NCBI GenBank assembly: GCA_949126835.1
Contig: OX421503.1
Coordinates: 1,811,501-1,875,500 of the forward strand
Length of the DNA: 64,000 nucleotides
Origin: Anisus vortex
Taxonomy: Eukaryota; Mollusca; Gastropoda; Planorbidae
Reading direction: 5' to 3'
In this document: in pieces, positions 1-11,860 of the stretch
Position numbering within the stretch: position 1 is the stretch's first letter
Layout: each line of letters begins with the position of its first letter
The notes under the pieces: generated by a model
The model's database searches: none
The model's input: the letters and a program-made list of their open reading frames with translations, nothing else
Told to the model about the DNA's origin: nothing
Program-made: the position numbers and the translations under genes

Positions 1-280
1 TTACTTCAAAAAAGAAAATAACAAACAGATAGACAAATTACTTCAAAAAAGAAAATAACAAACAGATAGAAAAATTACTTCAAAAAAGAAAAAAACAAAC
101 AGATAGACAAATTACTTCAAAAAAGAAAATAACAAACAGATAGACAAATTACTTCAAAAAAGAAAATAACAAACAGATAGACAAATTACTTCAAAAAAGA
201 AAATAACAAACAGATAGACAAATTACTTCAAAAAAGAAAATAACAAACAGATAGACAAATTACTTCAAAAAAGAAAATTA
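1..280. repeat. 37-bp minisatellite at left window edge
   Basis: A 37-bp unit beginning ttacttcaaaaaagaaaat repeats from bases 1, 38, 75, 112, 149, 186, 223 and 260, about 7.5 copies and nearly identical. It continues off the left edge, so its true size is unknown. Confidence 0.95.
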
Positions 281-618
281 ATTTTTGAATTTAAAAAAAG
301 CTCTATTTTTATTTTTCTAGAATGCAAAAAAGTTTTTAAACATAAAGTTAGATTATTAAAAAAGTTAGATTATTAAAAAATTTAGATTATTAAAAATGCT
401 TTCATTAAACAATAAAAATGCACATGTTGTAACAGCAAATTATGTGGTAAATTCAGAAGTTTACACGTTATCAACTTTGAGGCCCATGGGTACAGAAGTG
501 ATGTTCTTTACCAGCTTTTAGGCCCATATGGTACAGAAGTGTCCACATGTAATAACTTGTGTGTTTAATTTTTAATAAATAAAAAGGGTTTTAAGATCAA
601 GACTGACGCAGCTAAAAC

Positions 619-3600
619 TTACTCTTTTTTGGTCACTTTGATAAGATGGCAACGGCTGAGCAGGTCATGGTAATTTTCAAGTCGGTCGGCATCAGGCAAG
701 ATATGATCCATTTCATTGTTGCCTTCTCCTACAACTAAGACTATATCGAGATGAGCCGGGTGAATGAAATTTTGGCTGTCAATTTCTAGTGTCTGTATCA
801 GGTTTGTTTTCATCTAAAATATAAAACAATTAAAACTTACCCTAGATCGGTTGAAGTAAATTGCAGCATGGGCATACAGAGGGGAACAATGGGAGCCACT
901 TTGAATAGTACTTATCCCTTACAGAGCCTCCCATGATTTTTAAGGACACAAAGGTAAGAAATTCTAACTTAGAAATACAGCACAATAACAATATTGCTCA
1001 AATAAACAAAATAAGGACAAAAAAACTTTTCTTATCCCATATACAAGAACCCATGCATATAAGATAAGATAAGATTGCTTTATTGATCCAAATAAATGGA
1101 AATTTGACTTGATTACATAAATTCCGTCTTTCAGCATACCTAAAACAATATTAAAGAACCATTTGTACTCAAACACAATAGACATTCACGCACACTATCA
1201 TATCATTTATCATACAAGAAAAAAGTAGGCCTATTATTTAGGAGTCAGCTATTGAGCCATTGTATTTCCTGGCTGAAAGATGATTCTTTTGAAAGAGTCT
1301 CACTGACAGTGAAACAAAAGAGTTCCTAAATCTCTCTGTTCTTGCCCTTATTGAAAGAAGCCTACCACTTCGACTAGATATTATGTAACTATCATGAAGC
1401 GGGTGTGCATGATCTTGGAGGATTTTATCAATCATAGACAGGCACCTTGAACTGAAAATATCCGCAAGAGATGGTAATTCTGTCTGTGTAGTACGAGAGG
1501 CTTTGTTTATTAGGCGGTCTATCCGGTGTTTGTTCAATGTGGTGGTATTACCATACCAGCAGGTGATTGCAAAGGTTATGGTTATGATGCTACCAACAGT
1601 CGCCGAGTAAAATAGATTCATAATGGTTTTCTCTATGTGAAATATTTTTAGTTTATTAAGACAGAAAAGTCTTTGGTACTCTTTCTTCCTGAGTGGTGTC
1701 CGGACATGGAATGGGTAGCCTTATTAAACCAGGAAAACCAGTAACTTAACATCATTTAAAACACAAATAAAAATCTTGTTTATATAATAATATATAAGAT
1801 AAGATACAATTAAAAAACAACACAAACCAATAACAAGTTTTAATATTACTTTGGACTTTTAGTTTTTTAGTTTGTATGGCATATACTGGCTAGTGCTCAG
1901 TGTGTTTAATGTACTGTGACTGTCCAATACAGGAAATTAATTCAGTAGACTATATAGGAAACCATGTAATTGTGAAGAGTAGACTCAGACCATTGATAAG
2001 AGTAAGATGCAATAATCTTGTTTATAAAGACTGTCTGTAACATAGAAGATAAGATAAAGATCATTTTTGAAGAGATTACAGGAGCTTGAGCTGAACATAA
2101 AGCATTAAACAGCTACTGTATGGGCTAGGATGTAAATAAAAATCTTGTGGTCATAAGATATGCCAACTCAGCAACATTCTCAAAGATCCTTTGGTCTTCA
2201 TTAACTTTCATTAAAGAGTGCAATTGCATTAGCTTTGACAGTAACATAATTGGGATAGTTAATACGTGAGCCTACTGTACATGATGGCATTGCTTGATAT
2301 GAAATAAGTAGACTTAATTAAATAGAAATTATTTTACTAAAACAAATATTAATTACCAATGCAAATTTAGTGGCAAACTTAAAATATTTCATAGATAAAA
2401 AATTGGTTTGTCCGAATAGAGCCACAGATTACAGAAACAAAAATTCCATATGGCTTTAAAAGCTGTTTTAGCTCACCCCTAGGCAAATATCTTTCAGACC
2501 AATAATTAATTCTTGGACTGATTAGAATATATTCCCTGGTGATATAAAATCACTTGTGTACCTATGGACTTCCAATCTTATGAAGTGTATACACTTCTAA
2601 GACAGAAAAGGAGTCTGGGAATAATTTGGTGTGTCCCCTGAAAAACAAAGATCGCCATTAGGAGATTTTTTTTTATTATTTCCCCTTGTGCATGCTAATT
2701 TACAAAGTACTTGACATGGTCAATGGAAGTATGGGGCATGCAATTTCTTGCAATAAACCTAAGGCTGCAGTAAAGTTTGATTGGGCATGCAATTTCTTGC
2801 AATAAACCTAAGGCTACAGTAAAGTTTGATTATTAATCCAAGTTTGAATTTGTTTAGTATTTAAGATTTCAAGATGGTATGAGCTCAAAGTTACATCCCT
2901 TGAGTACTCAAGTTTATGATCAAACATATTGCAAACTTACTTGTAACATTTCCATTTTTAAAGTGGATTTTTCAAAAGTAACCTTTTTTGGATCATCATC
3001 CAGATACTTAACATCAACTTCAAAGTGATCAAAACTGGCCTCTGAAATATATATTTATATTATGAGTCAATTGTCAGCATCACAGACAGAAAAAAAACCT
3101 TTGATTGAAAACAAATATACAAAGAAATAGGGAATAATAAAAATAAGACAGAAAATATCATGCAATACTCATGTTAATGGTGCAATTTATAAAAGTATAC
3201 GGACAAAAAGCATTTTGAAGTCTCTTAGAATAAATATTTTTACAATTAAAACACAAACATAAAACTAAAATGTTATGCTACCTAACATAAGTTAGACATT
3301 TACTAGAATAGGCCTATACACTTCTATATTGAAATAATTGGACAGAAGGGCAAAGTAGCAAAGTAGTAATAATACATGAGGCATTAAATTCTAATTTAGA
3401 AATACAAACACAAACACAATCTGTTAGAATGCTCAGATAAGCATATGGACTATAACACTTTCCTTATATCCCTTATGCAAGAACAAATGCACACAAGTAC
3501 TCTTTCTTCCCAAGTGGCTTCCAGGCATGGAACGGGTTGCCTGAACAAACCAGGAAAACCAGTAACTTAGCATCATTTAAAACATTAATAGAAATGCAGG

Positions 3601-5388
3601 ACTAGACTCTAACCACAAATATACATAGAATGCAATAATCTGTAATGTATAAGATAAGATAATTGTCAGAGAGCTGTGCCATCGTCACCAGGTGAAAGCC
3701 TTAATATTTCATTAATTCAAACACTGTGCCACCGCATCACAGTAACACAAAAAGACAACAGAGTTCCTCATGAATAATGTTTAACACAATGTGTTATAGG
3801 CTTAGGGAACAGTTACAGTAGTCAAAACAGAATTAAAAAATATGTCAGGTTGACTAAAAATGAATACGTGTAACACTGTTAGTAAATCAATACATTTAGA
3901 AACCACTTCAGGAAAGCCTTTTTTATAAGTAGTAATAAATCAATAGATTCTAACTTAGTCATACAACACAAGGTGCCAGTAAAAAGCTCAGGAAGACATA
4001 GATATAACAACCCTTTTCTTTTTCCAAATGCACGGAAAAATGTATAGAAAGCATAATTTTTTCTTGAGATATGGAATGGGTTGCCTGAACCAATCACAAT
4101 TTTTTCATAACGAAACATCTTTTTTTTGTGTATAAAATAGTTAATGTGAAGTGCACCTAAACTGGATACTTGAGATATGAATGCACATTATAAACTAATG
4201 TGCCACTTTTAGATATCACTAATACCAGGATTAAAAAAAAAGATAGCACTGATAAAATACCTTAAGTTCTTGTAAATTGTGACATTGTCAGCTATAAGTG
4301 ATAAAATACCTTAAGTTCCTGTAAATTGTGACATTGTCAGCTATAAGTGATAAAATACCTTAAGTACCTGTAAATTGAGACAGTGTCAGCTATAAGTGAT
4401 AAAATACCTTAAGTTCCTGTAAATTGTGACATTGTCAGTTATAAGTGATAAAATACCTTAAGTACCTGTAAATTGTGACAGTGTCAGTTATAAGTGATAA
4501 AATACTTTAAGTTCTTGTAAATTGTGACATTGTCAGCTAAAAGTGATAAAATACCTTAAGTACCTGTAAATTGTGACAGTGTCAGTTATAAGTGATAGAA
4601 TACTTTAAGTAGCTGTAAATTGTGACATTGTCAGCTATAAGTGATAAAATACTTTAAGTTCTAGTAAATTGTGACATTGTCAGTTATAAGTGATAAAGAA
4701 CTTTAAGTTCTTGTAAATTGTGACATTGTCAGCTATAAGTGATAAATTACCTTAAGTACCTGTAAATTGTGACATTGTCAGCTATATTGATAAAATACCT
4801 TAAGTACTTGTAAATTGTGACATTGTCAGCTATAAGTGATAAATTACCTTAAGTACCTGTAAATTGTGACATTGTCAGCTATATTGATAAAATACCTTAA
4901 GTACCTGTAAATTGTGACAGTGTCAGCTATAAGTGATAAAATACTTTAAGTAGCTGTAAATTGTGACATTGTCAGCTATAAGTGATAAAATACTTTAAGT
5001 TCTTGTAAATTGTGACATTGTCAGCTAAAAGTGATAAAATACCTTAAGTACCTGTAAACTGTGACAGTGTCAGTTATAACTTATAAAATACTTTTAAGTT
5101 CTTATAAATTGTGACAGTGTCAGTTATAAGGAAAGAAATCTACACAAATTGTCATAAACAGTTTTTTCCCTAATGTATATAAAATAATCTCTCCATTATT
5201 ATCTATTGTCTTTACAGAACTTTTGTGAAACATAGGGGTTATCCCTGTATGAGAAAGAAAAGGAGATTTAGCAGAGATAGAAAAGGGAGGCTATAAAACA
5301 AAAGATATTATGGTCGCAATTAATTACCTTTCTTCATTGGGTATGCTGAGTAGTACAATTGTATGCTGAATGTGTAGATTTTTTCACG
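619..5388 (-). CDS. Gene A: stand-alone ubiquitin-like domain protein, unrecognised family
   Basis: Three exons read on the minus strand: 5388-5328 (61 nt), 3041-2941 (101 nt) and 813-619 (195 nt, stop TAA). All borders are AG/GT: acceptors tttttcag, atttcag, atttttag; donors gtaatt, gtaagt. The junctions are phase 1 then phase 0, the same as in the other cluster members, and the joined frame is open. The first exon reads REKIYTFSIQLYY... and holds an ATG (MKK) near its end, so translation may start there or in an unseen upstream exon. The domain begins FEVDVKYLDDDP (strand 1), continues through a helix around METLQ-MKTNL-like sequence, then HLDIVLVVG, ILPDADRLENYHDLL and CHLIKVTKKE. That matches the exon-by-exon pattern of genes D and E (PDG; MxDxxxxEYYWDDL; final hydrophobic strand). 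There is no terminal Gly-Gly and no protease-like exon upstream. A possible ATTAAA signal lies about 50 nt past the stop (TTTAAT at 564-569). Its introns hold LINE fragments and a 49-bp minisatellite. The 5' end is unsure. Confidence 0.65.
960..1060 (+). mobile_element. Fragment of I/jockey-type LINE 3' region
   Basis: The stretch from aacttagaaatacagcacaa to cccatgcatataagataaga matches, by eye, the 3' untranslated region of the LINE copies at 3385, 8005 and 45733. It lies in the last intron of gene A. Confidence 0.5.
1055..1622 (-). mobile_element. 5'-truncated LINE (CR1/L2/Rex-like), RT C-terminus
   Basis: On the minus strand an open frame from 1621 to 1238 has the C-terminal end of a non-LTR reverse transcriptase: AITCWYGN, LPSLADIFSSRCL, HPLH and RARTERFRNSF, a signature of fish and invertebrate CR1/L2/Rex-type elements (family knowledge). 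The frame ends near 1238. About 170 bp of 3' UTR follows, ending in a cttatcttatctta tail near 1060. The element is truncated on its 5' side and sits in an intron of gene A. Confidence 0.75.
1665..2060 (+). mobile_element. Two partial LINE 3' ends
   Basis: Bases 1670-1805 carry the recurring LINE 3' block (gtactctttcttcc, ggaatgggtagcc, accaggaaaaccagtaactt) ending in ataagataagata. Bases 1985-2060 carry a second diverged terminal block (gatgcaataatctt ... ctgtaacatagaagataaga). Both are plus-oriented relics in an intron of gene A. Confidence 0.6.
2735..2835. repeat. Two-copy direct tandem duplication (49 bp)
   Basis: The segment gggcatgcaatttcttgcaa...aaagtttgatt occurs twice in succession, at about 2735 and 2784, with one difference (ctgcag/ctacag). 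It is a recent local duplication in the last intron of gene A. Confidence 0.9.
3385..3668 (+). mobile_element. I/jockey-type LINE 3' end copy
   Basis: This has the conserved blocks ttctaatttagaaatacaaa, tgctcagataagcata, ggcatggaacgggttgcctg and accaggaaaaccagtaactt, ending in tctgtaatgtataagataag. It aligns with the 3' UTR of the longer copy at 45733 and lacks coding sequence. It lies in the first intron of gene A. Confidence 0.7.
3930..4115 (+). mobile_element. Decayed LINE 3' fragment
   Basis: Partial blocks of the same LINE 3' region are readable (ttctaacttagtcatacaac, atggaatgggttgcctgaac) but are broken by unrelated sequence. Confidence 0.45.
4251..5135. repeat. 49-bp minisatellite in intron of gene A
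   Basis: About 18 copies of a 49-bp unit (gataaaataccttaag, then tgtaaattgtgac, then tgtcagctataagt). Copies differ at a few fixed positions (acattg/acagtg; ttcttg/tacctg), and two copies have a short deletion. The array ends just before the 61-nt exon of gene A. Confidence 0.95.
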
Positions 5389-5639
5389 CTGAAAAAAGAA
5401 ACATTAAAGAATTCATTTTTTTTTTAGCAAGTAAAGCATTTTCTAAAATATTAATTTATTTAAATCTTAATTTTGTGAATTCAGAATTATCTTTCAGCCT
5501 TAAACCTTCATTCAGGATAGATAGGCTATAATTTTTAAAGAAATTTTGTGGGTCTACAATTATGTTTCAAAATAGTCAGTTAAATTGACATATTCATTCT
5601 GAACAATCACTTTTTGCACATCATGTCTTATATTAATCT

Positions 5640-5995
5640 TTGCCTATATGTTACAGACGCTCTGTCTATAATGAAGGTTATTATGTTCAATGCTTATCCG
5701 TAGTTTGCTTTTAGTAGTTTTAGCCTTGCATTTTGATTAGGGCTTAAAATAATGTTCTGATCCATAGTTTGCTTTTAGCCTTGCATTCTGATTAGGGCTT
5801 CAAATAATGTTTTTTATTTTTTTTCTGCTTTGTTCAGGCAAACGATATTTTTTTTTTGGATGCCAGCCAGAATAAAAGAGAATTTATATAGCCTAATATG
5901 CATTTGTTTTTTGCATATGATTATAAAAAGGGTGTTTTTTATTCCGAGGTCTTTCTGATTATTGTGCGGTTTTTTAAAGTTAGAATTTAATGCTC
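5640..5995 (-). mobile_element. Minus-strand LINE 3' fragment with internal duplication
   Basis: It begins with the reverse complement of the LINE tail (tacagacgctctgtct) and later carries blocks tgttcaggcaaacga, aatatgcatttg and tagaatttaatgctctt, as in the minus copies at 19700 and 55880. A segment with ttgcttttagccttgcatt and gattagggctt is tandemly duplicated at about 5700 and 5765. Confidence 0.5.
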
Positions 5996-6360
5996 TTTAC
6001 AATTATTTCCTCAAATGTTTCTAGTTTTAAGTTTAGTGATTTAACTATTGATGTTACACTTAATAATTGTCAGTTGTGAATATACACTATTAATTGTAAT
6101 AACAATAATTAAAGAGGGTAGGTTGTTCAATAATTGTGAAATTCCATTCTAAAAGGCCTGCTAATGTGCAAACATATTCTCAACATTTTTTATTCTTTTT
6201 TACAAATGATCATAAAGTTGAACAAATGTCACTAATTAAATGTGTGCAGTTATTGTAATAAGATTAATTAACCTCTTACACTTACATAGGCCTACTTATT
6301 GCTACTCTTTATCATAAATAAAGGAACTTACGGACTTACAAAACTAAACACAGGGATATA

Positions 6361-6361
6361 T

Positions 6362-6405
<44 letters not shown>
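6361..6405. repeat. (TA)n microsatellite
   Basis: About 20 TA dinucleotides form a simple repeat. From here to 7250 I see no gene or recognisable element, only AT-rich sequence. Confidence 0.95.
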
Positions 6406-6408
<3 letters not shown>

Positions 6409-7259
6409 CCCTAGGCTATATTCATTTTGCTTTATCCTCTATACTTACTATACTCTATCGTCTATAGTCTATACTATATGCTATATATGACAAAGCCAGA
6501 ACTGATAATTTATGTTTATCTGAAAAAACTGAAAATTCATTCATATGTCATATGACATATGTTTTACTAAAAAAATGATTATAAAAAATGTTGCGTTTAC
6601 GGTATTCTACTTAGTAAAAAGGGTAAACAATTACCGTAAAAAGAAACAGATATTTTACTACTCACAATCAGATTTCACAAAAACTTTGCATTGTAATAAA
6701 TTATATAAAACTTGAAATAGGTGGTGTGTTATCTCTGTTATTAAACTGACTAAACGAATGAAACTTCGGGCAGGAATCATATATAGGTCAGTGGTAAAAA
6801 TCCACAGAAAAGCGCTTAGCCGGAGTTAAAAATAATCGTGGGAAAATCCGTTTCTATTTCCTTAGAAAATCTAGACTAGTTAGCCTAACTAGACTTTCTT
6901 TTGTCCCTACCAGGAGGCATGAAGCAAATAAAAAAATATAAAAAATATATAAAAAAATAGTTATTTACAGCTTGTATTTAAATTTATTATCTCAAACCAA
7001 ACACGTAGTAGATATCTATATAATGAGCAAATTAAAAAGAATAAATTGTATAAACAATTATTATAGGCCCTATCGATCGTAATTGAGATTGCAATTTAAA
7101 TTAACAACCTATAGGCCTAATTTAAATCATTAAAATTATAAGATTTTAAAAAATAAGCGATGAAAACGCTTAATTTAATAGACTCTAGATCTAGACCAAA
7201 TCTGCAAAACTTAAAACAAAATATGTTTTTTTTAATTAACAGCATTCAGCATTCAAGAG

Positions 7260-7424
7260 CAGTGGCGTACGTAGCTATAATGGGGGGGGGGGGGTTCCAA
7301 ATTCGAAAGTCCTCCCGGGCCCCCACTTGAGGGGGACCCCAATGGAGTGTTCGAACAATTTTTTGCAGGGCCCCTAAAGAGGCCAAGTCCCCCGGGCCCC
7401 CAAATCCCTATAGCTGCGCCACTG
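7260..7424. mobile_element. hAT-type MITE with exact 8-bp target duplication
   Basis: A 165-bp element starts cagtggcgtacgtagctat and ends atagctgcgccactg, so its ends are inverted repeats. It is flanked on both sides by TTCAAGAG (7252-7259 and 7425-7432), an exact 8-bp target duplication typical of hAT elements. The interior is G/C-rich (a poly-G run, gggcccc) and non-coding. Confidence 0.85.
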
Positions 7425-8004
7425 TTCAAGAGTCACTTTATATAGCCTACAAAAGTATAGGCCTATAATGATCTAAATTCTAAATGGTTGGTCTGAGGGC
7501 TGTGTGAATTGTGTGTGTGCGGTAAGACAAGATCATCCGGGTAATTATAATGTCTAGAGTGGTGGTAGAAAAGCAAACAAAACGTGTAGTGGCCGCAGAA
7601 TAGGTATAGTACTATTTTTGTTGGCTAATAGGTATAAAATGTCATGGTCATGGTGAGGCTTGATAAGAAATAGATAAACCTGATGTGAAATGTAGCTGTA
7701 TGGACGGAAGGAGTGCTATATACCAGGTAGCGTAGGTAGGCCTACCCGATAACGTTGTGTCATATATGCGGCTACATAATCATGCATATATGCCTACTGT
7801 AATATCGCGCCAGGCGTAGGCCTACCGCCGAAAGTAGCAATAACTAGTTAGCAGTGTCAAAAAGTGAGTTTTTATTCTACAATAGGCCTACATGTATGGG
7901 TAGGCCTAGACTATTACCCACGCCTACCTACATAGGCTACATACATATGGGTTAGGCCTAGTCCTATATTAGGCCTTCTGGAGGGAAGTAATAATAGGGC
8001 CTAC

Positions 8005-8312
8005 ATAATATATGGCATTAAACTCTAATTTATAAATACAACCCAATAACACCCTGTTGCAAAGCTCAGATAGGCTAAACGGCTAAACATAAAGACAAAA
8101 ACACTTTCTTTATCCCCTATGCGAGAACAAATGCATATATGTACTCTTTCTTCCCGAATGGCATTCGGGCATGGAATGGGTTGCCTGAACAAACCAGGAA
8201 AACCAGTAACTTAAAACATTAATAAAAATGCAAGACGGATGATCTCGAGCGTAGGACGCAACAATCTTCTCTATAGAAGGAGCGTCTGTAATGTATAAGA
8301 TAAGATATAAGG
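8005..8312 (+). mobile_element. I/jockey-type LINE 3' end copy
   Basis: A well-preserved 3' region: ttaaactctaatttataaat, aacaaatgcatata, ggcatggaatgggttgcctg, gtaggacgcaacaatcttct, agcgtctgtaatgtataaga and a gata-rich tail. There is no coding sequence. Confidence 0.75.
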
Positions 8313-9329
8313 GAACAGGCCAAACTATAAAACACGAGCAAAATAAAAGTTATTGGTTGTTATATATATAGATCTATATATTAAATTATAGGCCAGCTAC
8401 GACTGTGAAACTACAATAATAGAATGCATTTTGTTACTGTGTTTACAGATCTAGCGACCAAAGATTTGATAATTACCCGCCTATAACATATTATATTTCT
8501 GGCATAAGAAAACTGAGCTCTAAAAATAACGGGAGATTTATATTATAGTAACAACCTATATAATACAGCACTGTGCTGTACAAGCCCTGACCTAGATAAA
8601 GAGTAGACAAGTCAAGGAATAAAATTGCGAAAGTGCGTCTTAAGACGGGGGCTATGCGTTTACCTTTTTTTTTTTACCGGACTACGTAAACTCGTAATCT
8701 GGTCTTATCTGGTCTGTCGTGTATTTCACAACACACACCTAATAGATGTAAGAGTTTAGAAATAGGTCCACGTAATTAATTGGGCTTTCTTTTCTTAAAA
8801 ACGTAACTGTAAGAATGTAACCTATTACAAAGCATTATAATTTCTACACATAGGAAGTCACCGCACCCATTTCACTCCCCCGTCCAAACGTTTAACTACA
8901 AAAAGCAGAGACTATAGGCCTATTCAAATCTAATTTATAATAGTCTATGCTAAAACAACGTGAATCAAATATTATTATTATTATAGTACATGGATTCTTA
9001 AACGTTTCTTACTCGCGGCACCCTTTTTTTAAAGTAAGTTGTTATTTCCATGGCGCCTTTCCCGAATTCAAAACCCTCGATTTCTCATTATACCACACTA
9101 AAACACACACACACATATATATTAAAAGCAAATTTTCGCTTTGTCGCTAAAGCCGACTGTCACAAGTTGTCACATAAAAAGTATAAACCCCTCCTCCTTT
9201 CCAATAAGACGCTCCCATAAAAAAAATCACCACCATATTTCAAATGTATAATTTAGCATGTGTTTAAATTGCACTTTTATTGTCATGGTCGTACTTATAT
9301 ATATAAATATAATATTATATATATATACC
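8313..9329. other. No gene seen
   Basis: AT-rich sequence with a short AC run near 9104 and fragments that resemble decayed hAT ends (cggcaccc near 9015). I see no splice-bounded coding exon on either strand. Confidence 0.4.
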
Positions 9330-9400
9330 TACCCAGCGGGCACACCCCATCGTATCCATTTTTTTCCCCCGACGATACGACGTGGTGTGCCTGCTAGGTA
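9330..9400. mobile_element. Short palindromic MITE (copy 1)
   Basis: The ends tacccagcgggcacacc and ggtgtgcctgctaggta form an imperfect inverted repeat around about 30 bp containing cgatacgacg. The same element recurs at 40725-40836. I cannot assign a superfamily; the flanks suggest a TA target site. Confidence 0.65.
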
Positions 9401-9699
9401 AGTATTACAATAAAAAGTATAATTAATGTAGTTAAATTAAGTGGCGAATTTTTTTGAAGGTATACAGTATTTGGTGTGACGTCGTCACACATCGTTTAAA
9501 CATTCTCTTCTCTCCCCTCGGTATGTGAGGTAATTTATGTACGACCCCTTTAGCAAGATAAGCACGTGCTATTACTAATTAGAGCGTCAGAGTGAATAAA
9601 GGACACCATGAACATTTTCCATATCACAAATTTACCTTTGGTCCATTGGGTCATATAGTGCATTAAGCTACTGTAAATTGTGCAGCTGAATCGGTGACA

Positions 9700-9890
9700 G
9701 GTCACTTAAACCCCTATTCACAATCCCCTAGTCACTTAATCCCCTAGTCACTTAATCCCTAGAAACTTAATTTCCTAGTCACTTAATTCCCAAGTCACTT
9801 AATCGCTAAAAACTTAATCCCCTATAGTCACTTAATCCCCTAGTCATTTAATCCACAGGAACTTAATCCCCAGACACTTAATCTTTTATA
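9700..9890. repeat. Degenerate ~15-bp tandem repeat
   Basis: About 12 imperfect copies of a unit like cacttaatcccctagt occur, with single-base changes and spacing differences between them. Confidence 0.85.
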
Positions 9891-10544
9891 AAATATTAAC
9901 TGTGTTTGTAATTCAGGGCTGTTAATTTAGCAATTTTGTGAACTACAAAGGGCATCAATTATGCAGTTATGCGCCAGGGAGCAGCGCGCAGTATTAGCCA
10001 GGAGAATTAACAACATTGTACAGCGCAATGAGTAAATGAATAGTCTTCTGTACATCCAATCATTGGCTTAGGCCTACTTGTAATATTGATTAACAACAAT
10101 TACATTACAAACACTACAAACAATAATTTGATATCATTTGGATGAACAACATTCAATTTTATAGAAATTGCGCTCATGAACTTTAATGTAATAGATGTTT
10201 TGGTTTTAAGTTTTTGTTGTTGGTGTTAAATTTTTTTTTTTTTTTTTTAATAGCATGATTTAAATATATTAAGCTATTAATGTATTAAAATTTGTATTAT
10301 TAATTGACACGCTTATAAAATGTGAATAAAAAATGTATTAAAAGTAGGCCTATAAGCGAATAGCGGACTATTAGCTTTTTTTTGTGTGTTTGATATGATT
10401 GTCATATGTTTATAGAAATACATTTGTGAAAAATTAATTTTGTTTGCTGATTTTCTAATTGTATAGGCCTACTTAAAATTGCCATTTGGCATAGGCCTAT
10501 CGTTTCTTCTGGCGAACTCTAGCATTTCTGTTGTTTTTGCTATG

Positions 10545-11230
10545 CCGTTATATCATCTAATACCTTCCTTCTCTGTATTCCTCTGCATCTCTTTCCCTCC
10601 AGCTTTCCAGTTATTATGATGTTTTCAATGTTTTCTTTTCTTATTATGTGACCTATACTAACGTTGATATGTCCTCTTCGTGGTCTTTACAATTAATTCT
10701 TTATTAGCATTTCACCTCCACAAATGCGGAGCATCTCCACATTAGATATTTTCTCTGTCCATGCCACGGTACTCGTTGCATTCTTCTATAAAGCCACATC
10801 TCTGCACTTTCCAAATATTCAATTTTTTTTGTTCATTGTTCATGCTTCGCTGCCATATAATAAAATTGGTACTATGTAGCACCTTAGTACTTTTTTTCTT
10901 TTCTCTATGGCTACGGATTTGTCAGTTAATATGTTTTTCATTTTCATGGAAACACATGGCTTGAGCGATTATAGCTTTGATTTCTGTCTCACGGCGTCCC
11001 CAAATATTTGAATTTATCTACCTGCTTTAATTCATTGTTGTTGATTTTTACTTTGCATACAGGGTTGGTAGCCTTCTTTGATGTAATCAAAGTTTCCGTT
11101 TTTTTATATTTAGATCCAAACCCCTATTTTCACTTTCTCTTACTATGCAGGTCTAACAATCTTTGCAAGTCAATCTCGTTTTCTGCCAACAGGACAGTAG
11201 GCTTTCAACTGCATTACATTACCAACTATA
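10545..11230 (-). mobile_element. Decayed non-LTR retrotransposon, RT C-terminal region
   Basis: The reverse complement reads, in pieces, AEMWLYRRMQRVPW, TEKISNVEMLR and GGEMLIKN. This is the pattern of the C-terminal region of many non-LTR reverse transcriptases (family knowledge). Stops and frameshifts break the frame. The plus-strand open frames here are shadows. Confidence 0.65.
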
Positions 11231-11388
11231 GAAAAAAAGTATTACACAATTTGCATGTTTATGAAGTAGAAGAAAATTTATATATTTGTTTCCACCTTAT
11301 TGCAAGTTTTGTTTAAATAATTGCAATAAATGAAATTTGAATTTTATGGTTAATTAAGACGTTACAATGCCTTTATATTTTATCTCTT

Positions 11389-11557
11389 ATAAGTTTACAG
11401 ACGTTCCTTCTAGATTCGAGATAGAAGATTATTACGTCCACTATGCCCAAAACTCCTGCATGGCGACAGGGATCCGTCGGTGGCAGGGAAAGAACCAGCG
11501 ACCTGTCAGTTGGTTTTTTGGTTGACAGTTGGTGAACTAACCGCTGGACCAGCCGGC
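11389..11557 (-). mobile_element. SINE-A copy (tRNA-derived)
   Basis: Read on the minus strand, it starts gccggctggtccagcggtta and has a B-box-like stretch, diverged here. It then has ctgtcgccatgcaggagttt and ends aggaacgtctgtaaactta. It is the same family as 13478, 22560 and 24272. Confidence 0.75.
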
Positions 11558-11749
11558 TTCACATAAGACTATATTAGTTTTATTTGTATATAACTGGGCA
11601 AGGGTTACCAAAATCATTTTAGTAGGCATACTAATATAAGGGCCTCTAAAGTGACTTAAAGTAACGTTTTTCTCCACACGTTCAAGGGACAAATAACTAT
11701 TACTTTGTTTTACACCCTTAATTATAATAACAATACGCTTTCCCTCTTA

Positions 11750-11860
11750 TGTTGGGTTGCCATCCGTCCCGATATATCGGGACCGTCACCGTTATGGACC
11801 TTCTTGTGCCGACATCCCGACAATACCCAATTTTATCCCGATTTTGCAAAATAGGGCCTA
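11750..11860. mobile_element. Possible DNA-transposon end
   Basis: The stretch gggttgccatccgtcccgat followed by atcgggacc resembles a recurring terminal motif; a related sequence (ggcaaccc end) lies reversed near 48185. No second terminus or target duplication was found, so this is tentative. Confidence 0.25.

Noticed and set aside
4251..5135. CRISPR-like regular repeats
   Set aside because: Units are contiguous and without unique spacers, and the genome is eukaryotic; these are minisatellites. The same applies to 43831, 59121 and 63759.
11008..11316. 102-codon plus-strand frame
   Set aside because: It runs antisense to a decayed non-LTR reverse transcriptase and has no motif of its own.
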